Source: Gonatopus flavifemur (Eukaryota; Arthropoda; Insecta; Hymenoptera; Dryinidae). Taken from it: DNA of 64,000 nt. The notes below the pieces were generated by a model. The model had not been told where the DNA came from. It made no database searches and saw only the letters and a program-made list of their open reading frames with translations. The position numbers and the translations under genes are program-made. Below, one piece after another: positions 57,073 through 64,000 of the stretch. Position 1 is the first letter of the stretch. Every line of letters begins with the position of its first letter. The DNA is taken from assembly GCA_018340375.1 (NCBI GenBank), contig JAFFJZ010000006.1, positions 15,394,001 to 15,458,000 of the forward strand, written 5' to 3'.

Positions 57073-60000
57073 TACATCAGATGAATATAAAAATTCTGAA
57101 ACTTATAATTGAAATCGAGTTCAATCATGAATTCATGAAATTTCCTGCAAAATCTATTAAAATTCATATATAAAAATGTATGAAAAATGATAATCTCGTA
57201 TGAGATATCATTAAACTTCATAATCAAAGTCAGAAAGGTTTTAAAAATTAATACAAAATTCATATATTAATTGCTTCACATAAATTTATATGAAATTCAT
57301 GGAGCAATTCTTCACAGTGAATGTACTATATGAGGTTTTTACATCACACCATTGTTGATGATATATAATTGAAACATTTTTTCTTGACAGAATCCTGAAA
57401 AATTGACTTTCAGAATTTCCACCCCTACTCGCGATCCTAATGAAGAGCCATTACTGGTCCCTCATATTTGCTGGGCTGCAATTCCGATAAGAGTGGATGT
57501 TGGTTTCGAGGAATTGAGTGAATTTTGGTTTTCGTTGGAATTGTCAGAAACAAAAAAAACGAAGAGAAAAAATGGATAAAAAATGATATCTATTTTGAAA
57601 TAATGGTTTGTTTCGACAACAACACATCCACTCAATTCCAATGAATTATTCGAACCACTTTATCATTTTTTCCTCTCCACGTGAAGCATAGAAAAAACCA
57701 CCAAAACTATTTGAAATTTATCCGCTATAAACAATTTTTTCCCTCTCAATAATGTACATACGTTCAATAATTCTGTATTAAATTCGTATCCCTGCTGCAA
57801 CTCTGACGTACAAACAAATCGATGTTCTCCGTTATTTTTGTTTGTTTTTAAGAAGCCACATGTAAATGTATACATATACGACATATAAAATATCAACAAT
57901 TCAGACATATATTTAGAAAAATTTCATATATATATAAACATTGTGTATATTTTGTTGTAAACCACCAAACGCGTATCACGTAAGCCTTTTTTTTCGTTTA
58001 TTTTTTAGATTTATCTTGAAACCTCAAACACTTAGAGTTTTAAAACGCTCAACATTTTCAGATTCACCGAGTGCAACGATATTAACTTTTTACGAACACT
58101 CTGAACTTGCGATACGAGATAACGATGTGAGAGAGAAAAGGTAAAACAATGAGAGGACGTGTATGAATGAAAATGAAGAAATAATCAGAATCGAACTTAA
58201 ATCGATGGTAAAAAAGTAAAATGTGTGGAACGTTATCTTGTTCGATGGATGAGCTGAGAACGTAGTGAGATGATTGTTGACAAGATTCCAAATTTGCGGG
58301 GTAAGTTAGTGAGAACGAGACGCATGCGTCTTTGGGGTTGCCAATATCACGGCGACATTCTGTCGCGGACTGGAGAGAACAACCCGTTATCCTGTGGCGC
58401 ACTGGACGGAGAATTCGTTCAAGGACGTTATAGAATGGATGGGAGGATGCAGTGTATTCCTCTTTACTTCTACTTCACTTCCTATTTATGACGTGAAATA
58501 CAATATTTTCTCCACTAGTTGTACGTATTTTTTTAACTTCACAAAGTGTATCAAAGAGATATCTAGCCCTTCAAGTACACACCCGTGCAAATTCGCACCA
58601 ACCATTTACATACTTTTCGTTTTTCGTCAAAAGATGATTCTATTTTCGTGTTCTTTTCACCGATCAAATGAGATATTTGTGAATTTTCTTCCATATCACG
58701 TGAATCTGCACAGTTTGTTCTTCAAATTGAAAAAAAAGGAGGGTCAAATTGGTCGAATAGGAACCGAGTTATTAATCGATAAAGTTGCATGGTGCGAATT
58801 TGCACCTGTGTTTACTCCTAAGGTGTGAAAGGATGTGTGCAGATATTTGAGTTTTATGTGCGTTCCTCTCTCAATTCGTTAGATTTTTCTCGACGAAGCT
58901 TAAGAATTTTAGTAAAAACTAATAGAAAATACGATACCATACGATAAATGGGATGTTATTACTTTTTCTTTCGTAGCAAATTTGATTTGGGGTAAAAGGA
59001 GTCAAGTTATGTGGTCAAGGCAACAACATCTCATCAGGAGCCTTGTATATATCGAGAAGTATTCGACATACTCCCTCGGATACTCTCCGTCCTCCATGAT
59101 AATGAATTCCCGGGTGGATCTCAACGCGCAATACGCAAACCACAGACAGCTCAGTTTCTTTCAGTTCACTGGAAATAAAGTTGATAGAAAATATACAATA
59201 TTTTTCTAATTTCTTGCCGATTGATTCAAAACTTGATGGTATTCCTTCAAAGTAATTACATCAAACACCGCAGTGCTGCAAATCCTGAATTTGGGACATC
59301 CTACGGATCAGGGTCAAAGTTCATAAAGTAGTCACGTGATAGATATAGAGACTAGGTAAAGGTTGAATCAATACGTTACGCTGCACACAAAAATCTATCA
59401 AATTCAATGAAATTTCCAAAGTGTAATCACAAAACATGCACTTTCGAGTGTGTTTTTTTTTCTATCAATCTTGACAAACGTGTAGCGAAATTAATAAGAA
59501 TTTTAATGATTTTTCATCGCATCATATAATCTCGTATCTCATCTTTTGGCTCACCTCTTCGCCATGGTAGTAATCAGATACAGCAAGGAATTAATTATGG
59601 GTTCTTCAGTTTGTCTCTGTAATCCGAACGGATTTAATTAACGTTCCACTAGCTAATTCTTTAGAGCACGTAAAATTTTGGTCTCTCGTTCCATACTTTG
59701 AATGAGAATATTCCACAATGGGATGAACGAGTATAATTTCATTAACTGCGTAAAAGAAGCTACCTGAAAATGATGTCTTTTAGAAGATACACTTCATGAA
59801 AATTTATACGAGTCAGATGTGAAATGAGGAAATATTCTCGGTTTATCTACGTACATTTTTATTTGCTTTAGAGCGAACATATTCGTGTTAGAATGGAAGC
59901 TCGTATTATTTCAGTGAATGAAATAATGGTACGTTCGGAATTACCTGCGCTTTCAATATCAAACATTACACGCGCGTTGGAATTCCGCGAATTGTACAAT

Positions 60001-60780
60001 GGTTTATTTCGATTTATTGTTTCAACAATTATGAATAACTTCATCCTTCAATTGTGTTTCATTTGATGAAACTAATCGGATGTTCTTTGTGAATCTCCAT
60101 TGTTGGAGCGAACGGAGGAGATTGGGGGTTCCGGAGGGATATGAAAATAAGAGATCTATGGGAAGTTAATACCGCTAATAATTCAGAGATGATAGATTCA
60201 GCATAATATTGGTATTCAAAGAAATATGAGGGGGAATCTTTGAATAAAGCAACTGATTTTTCTTACTCATTTTGCAAATTTTTAATTCTAATTCAACTGC
60301 TGATCAATGCTGTGGATTCAATATCCCGATTGATTCCTAAACGGCACAAAGCACTCTTACTTTCTAAATTCTTTGAGGTGGAGAATTCATTTTTTAAGAC
60401 TGAAAATGCTGCAAGTCCAGGAAAAGTGAAGTTTCAACTCGGTTTGAAGAGTGAAAATTTACTCTTTAGGAGTGGATTTTCACTCCAAGAAATCTAGAGA
60501 GTAGGACGTTTAAAGAATGTTCAAAACCGTAGAAGAGGTTTTCTGAATATTTTGGAACGTCTCAAAGACACGTTTACCGTTAGAAAGCTGAACCCAAATA
60601 CGCTTTGACAAACGGACCATGCTTGGTGTCAAGCTTGAGTCAATGGTAGTCAACATCGGGCCTAGCTTGGTTGCTATCATTGACACCAAACTAGATTAAT
60701 GTCTGGCATGATAACAATGTTGAAAGCTTGGTTCAATATTAAAAGTCAATTATTATCCGCAATGTAGTTATAAAATTTTA
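57073..60780. other. No supported gene
   Basis: Frames of up to 144 codons are anonymous. I see no splice-supported exon chain. A GAGTG/CACTC word cluster is at 60445-60500. Near 60600-60700, TTGGTGTCAA words occur in both orientations. Confidence 0.45.
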
Positions 60781-60810
60781 TTGTAATCAAATAGGAAACC
60801 TTCAAGTACA

Positions 60811-61072
60811 TCATATTTCGACATAGTCCCCTTGCTTTTCAACGCACTTGGTCCATCGTTGTCCAAGTTTCCTGATACCCTCATAAAAGAAGGTTCTTGG
60901 TTGAGATGCAAGCCAGGAATGCACCGCTTCTTTCAATGCTTCGTCCGTGGTGAATCTACGGCCCCTTAATGCCTCCTTGAGTGGACCAAACAAGTGATAA
61001 TCAGAAGGAGCAAGATCGGGACTACATGGAGGATGAGGATATGATACTTCAAAATTTACCTCCTCCCAACTA
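60811..61072 (-). pseudogene. mariner transposase relic, C-terminal third
   Basis: The minus-strand frame reads PHPPCSPDLAPSDYHLFGPL, then LRGRRF, EAVHSWLASQPRTFFYEGI and WTKCVEKQGDYVEI before a stop. This is the typical mariner end containing the last catalytic Asp (SPDLAPSDYHLF). The DNA-binding and first catalytic regions are absent. Confidence 0.85.
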
Positions 61073-61197
61073 CAAAAAACGGATCACTGAACGTGGCTCT
61101 TTTTTGGTGCAAATAGAAAGCAAATAGAAAGGCCATGATTAACAGCACGACAGCGATAATGAAACTAACCTAGCAGCTTGAAACGTGCACAGGTATC

Positions 61198-61703
61198 GGC
61201 TCCATGGCTGAGGGGCTAACGCACTAATTTTCAGACATGCACGGAGAAAAGAGATCTTCGAAAAATAGTAAAGTTCGCTGTCATATGTAGCACAGTCGCC
61301 CCCGTTATCTGGACTAGTAAATTATGTCACGTCGCATTTTGATTTGTAGGCACATAAAATTTAAATCCAGGGATCGAAATCACAGAACTTGCTAATCCTC
61401 ATAGTAATTCACAAAAATACCACGTGGCATTACACTTTTTAATCCTTCGCATCACATAATCAGTAAATTATGTAGCTCATTCTGCTGAGAATATATTAAA
61501 AACATTTATTACGATATCAAATAGTGAACTCTGCTATTTTCCAAAGAGGCACTTTTCTGCGTGTGGATGTCCGGCAGGCTTGGGGGTTCGAATCCCTGAC
61601 TAATCAATCCGCCTTTCTCCCAAACGGTAATGCCGCGAAAGGGGAAATGGCGGTTGATGCGTCAACCAAAGGTTATCCCGAAAGCGGCCACCACCGTAAT
61701 AGG
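61198..61703 (+). mobile_element. tRNA-derived SINE, copy 2, truncated and interrupted
   Basis: CGGCTCCATGGCTGAGGGGC matches the head of 29347-29661. The sequence breaks at CAGACATG for a 324-bp insertion and resumes with TGGATGTCCGGCAGGC and the B box GGTTCGAATCC. It ends before the poly(A) tail at 61703, where a CAGTGTTGCCAGG hAT-like end begins. Confidence 0.85.
61240..61563. mobile_element. CACGG-type element inside a SINE (TG duplication)
   Basis: CACGGAGAAAAGAGATC to GGCACTTTTCTGCGTG, TG on both sides. The intact SINE at 29347 shows the unoccupied site. Confidence 0.85.
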
Positions 61704-62410
61704 CAGTGTTGCCAGGTGCTGAAAAAAAAATTCTTCATCTTGAATACCAAAAAATCTTCAAATTTCTTCAGTTTTGTCTTTAGAAATCTCCCAAAAAATC
61801 TCCGTTTTGAAGCTCAACAATCCTCAAAAATCTTCCCTTCTTCACTTAAAAATCTGCCGAAAATTATTCAGTTTTCTAAAAATAAATTCAATTTAATTCT
61901 TCGTCATGTGCCCGAATTATAAATTCAAAATCATGGTTTAAATCAGCTACTGGGTCCTTTTATACGATGGGAAAGTTCTATTAATGGTTTATCAACGCTT
62001 TTGGATCGTATGAGACATCCGCCAGTTGATTTATATTATGATTCATGATCCATCATTCGGGCATATGAGCATTCAGGCATGTGGCATTCGGGGCTATGAC
62101 ACCCTACCATCGAAAATTAGGGAATTTTCTTCCAATTTTTCAATTGGTTGAAAGATAACCCACTCCACTCTACTCCCTCGGTGTTGGAAGCACCCAGTTT
62201 CGTTGATTCCAAGCCAAGAGGGGTTCCCACCATCAGTATAAAACACAAATCGGGTTCACATAACTGTCACTTCATTGGTCAACGTCGATTGTTACTGAAA
62301 ATGTGTCTTGGGACTGTTCAAGATTGGAGAAAGTAGGAGACGGTTGGCGTTGGAATGAACGAGACTGGAAATAAATGAGAGTGGAATTAAACGCGGTTCT
62401 ACTGTCCTGA
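61704..62410. other. No gene; hAT-like end and a foldback fragment
   Basis: CAGTGTTGCCAGGTGCTG at 61704 looks like a hAT terminus without a partner. From 62055 to 62107, CATTCGGG words and a CACCCTACC end resemble the 10892-11274 element. TCTTCAAATTTCTTC-like words fill 61740-61880. Confidence 0.45.
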
Positions 62411-63843
62411 CCCTGGTCAAAAAATCTATCTGTATCTCTCTGAAAATTTCACGTTCCAGAGAAATTCAGGGAGATTCAGGGAAATTCAGAAAGATTCAGG
62501 GACGTGTAGATTAGGAAAAACTGTGCGTTGAACTTTCCAGAAGGATTCAGACAAATTCAGAGAGAGATACATTGAGTGAAATTTTTGGTGCGAGATTTCA
62601 GAGACATTCAGGGAGTTTTAGAGAAACTCAGAGGAACGGGGATTAGGAAAAATTTAGCATGGAACTTTCCAGAAGGATTCAGAGAAATTCAGAGAGATTC
62701 AGGAAGAAATAAATTGTGTGGAATTCTTTGTTCGACATTTTAGAGGCATTCAGGGAGATTCAGGGAAAATCAGATACACCAAAATTAGAAAAAACTGAGC
62801 ACGGCACTCTACAGAAGGATTCAGGGAAATTCAGATATATTCAGAGGGATTTAGGGACATTCAGAGGAATTCATTGCGATTTAGAGAAATTCAGAAGGAT
62901 TCAGAAATGGGTAGATAAGGAAAATTGTGCGTTGAACTTTCCAGAAGGGGTCAGAGAGATTCAGAGAAATTCAGAGGAAGATGCATTGCGTGAAATTTTT
63001 TGTGCGAGATTTCAAAGGCATTCAGGGAGGTTCAGGGAAGATCAGAGACACGGGAATGAAGAAAAATTGATCACGGCACTTGACGGAAGGATTAAAAGAA
63101 ATTCAGGAAGATTCAGAGGAATTCAGAGAAATTTCAGGGAGAAATAAATTGAGGGGAATTTTTGGTTCAAGATTCCAGAGGAATTCAAGAAGTTTCAGAG
63201 AAATTCAGAGACCCGGAAATCAGGAAAAATTGACCATGGAACTTCTTAGAAAGATTCAGGAAAATTCAAAGAAATTCAGAGAGAAATGAATGAAGTGAAA
63301 TTTTTGGTTCAAGGATTCGGAGGTATTCGGGAAGTTTCAGGGAGAATCAGAAACCCCAACTTAGCAAAAATTGAGTACGGAACTTCACAGGAGGATTCAG
63401 ACAAATTCAGAGTGAGCTTTGAATTCTCAATATTTGAAATTCGGAGAGATTCAAAGAGATTCAGAGGAACTCAGAGAAATTCAGGAAGATTCAGGCAAAT
63501 TTAGAGTACGCTTTGAAATCTAGTTACATGAAATTCTGACACATATGCAAGAGATTCAGAGGAATTCAGAGAGATTCAGAAGAACTCAGATTGTTTCAGA
63601 GGAATTCAGCATGAGCTTCGAATTGTCGATAAATCAAATGCTGGAGAGTTCGGAAAGATTTAGGAAGATCTTGAGGAAATCCTAGATTTTCATCAAAAAA
63701 TTGAGAGAGATTCAGAGAAAGTTGGAGAGATTCAGGATGTATGACTATCTGACAGGTCTCTCACTTTATCTGAAATTGCTCTGAATCTCTCTGAGGAATG
63801 TCTCAAAATATAGAGAGATTCAGAGAGATTTTTTTCACCAGGG
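62411..63843. mobile_element. CCCTGGTG-class element filled with an 11-bp/140-bp satellite (GA duplication)
   Basis: CCCTGGTCAAAAAATCTATC at the left and GAGATTTTTTTCACCAGGG at the right, GA on both sides. The interior is built of 11-bp words (ARATTCAGRGA) arranged in about seven longer units of 130-165 bp. Each unit is marked by GGAAAAATTGAGCACGGAAC-like text followed by TTCCAGAAGGATTCAG (near 62513, 62643, 62786, 62916, 63058, 63221, 63363). Several frames stay open because the repeat lacks stops; I do not regard them as genes. Confidence 0.85.
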
Positions 63844-63845
63844 GA

Positions 63846-64000
63846 AGTTTGGGTGAATGACACTTCCGGTATACTGATGTCTACACGGAGAAATTTAGTG
63901 GGGCAAATTTCTTCAGTAGTGGGGATAATTGTGTAGATGGCCATTTGTATGAGATGAAGTTGAAGTAACGGAAGTATATGTGCTCATAAGAAGCTATATA
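63846..64000. other. Window end, nothing recognised
   Basis: No gene or element is recognised here. TACACGGAGAAATTTAGTG near 63881 resembles a CACGGAG left end whose right end would lie beyond the window. Confidence 0.35.

Noticed and set aside
58394..58828. 144-codon plus-strand frame
   Set aside because: Rich in Phe/Ser/Leu from AT-rich DNA, with no recognisable motif or splice context.
59941..59970. Alternative alpha-arrestin first exon (minus strand, ATG to a GTAATT donor)
   Set aside because: Ends in the wrong phase for the acceptor at 49237.
62716..63504. Long frames with repeated FREIQ / RNSGRFR-like residues
   Set aside because: Produced by a stop-poor 11-bp repeat; no start context or unique sequence.

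Overview
The window looks like nuclear DNA of an insect. Its genes have short GT-AG introns (about 70-150 bp), their proteins belong to animal families (Atrophin/Grunge, RNPS1, WRAP53/TCAB1, alpha-arrestin), and the rest is AT-rich DNA packed with short inverted-repeat transposons. A hymenopteran is my best guess, but the order is an inference. There are no bacterial operons, CRISPR arrays or rRNA genes.

Layout. (1) 951-5910, + strand: the last 15 coding exons of the Atrophin/Grunge corepressor gene. Its BAH/ELM2/SANT/GATA end lies upstream of the window. (2) 9132-10343, - strand: a complete RNPS1 gene (exon-junction-complex splicing factor), convergent with Atrophin; its start codon appears to be split by an intron. 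(3) 10757-12392: a 1.6 kb block of five consecutive hairpin-forming repeats. (4) 12953-14501, - strand: a complete WRAP53/TCAB1 (WDR79) gene with a poly(A) signal one base after the stop. (5) 14.6-35.9 kb: no supported gene; a dense, nested set of mobile elements. (6) 36016-49236 (probably to 50081), - strand: an alpha-arrestin (ARRDC-type) gene whose 4.6, 5.7 and 1.3 kb introns are full of transposons. (7) 50-64 kb: more elements, a mariner relic, a second SINE copy and a 1.4 kb satellite-filled element at 62411-63843.

The most notable content is the transposon landscape. About twenty foldback elements begin with CCC and end with GGG, and most are bounded by an identical 2-bp target duplication that is NOT restricted to TA (CA, GA, TA, CG, TT, TG, AT, AA, CT seen). 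Their termini fall into two related consensus groups, CCCRRRYARCA and CCCTGKTKAAAA. A separate set of nine elements starts CACNG and has TA, TG or CA duplications. In several cases the unoccupied target can be read within this window: a terminal repeat, a hairpin arm, a neighbouring tandem-repeat copy, or a second SINE copy. The 2-bp duplication is then seen directly. Some of these elements carry tandem repeats or tRNA-like segments. Six hAT-type elements with 8-bp duplications, one TTAA element and one tRNA-derived SINE with a 17-bp duplication complete the set. No transposase for the CCC elements is visible here, so their mobiliser is unknown.

The four genes are not a functional cluster. 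RNPS1 and WRAP53 both act in nuclear RNA biology, but their adjacency alone proves nothing.
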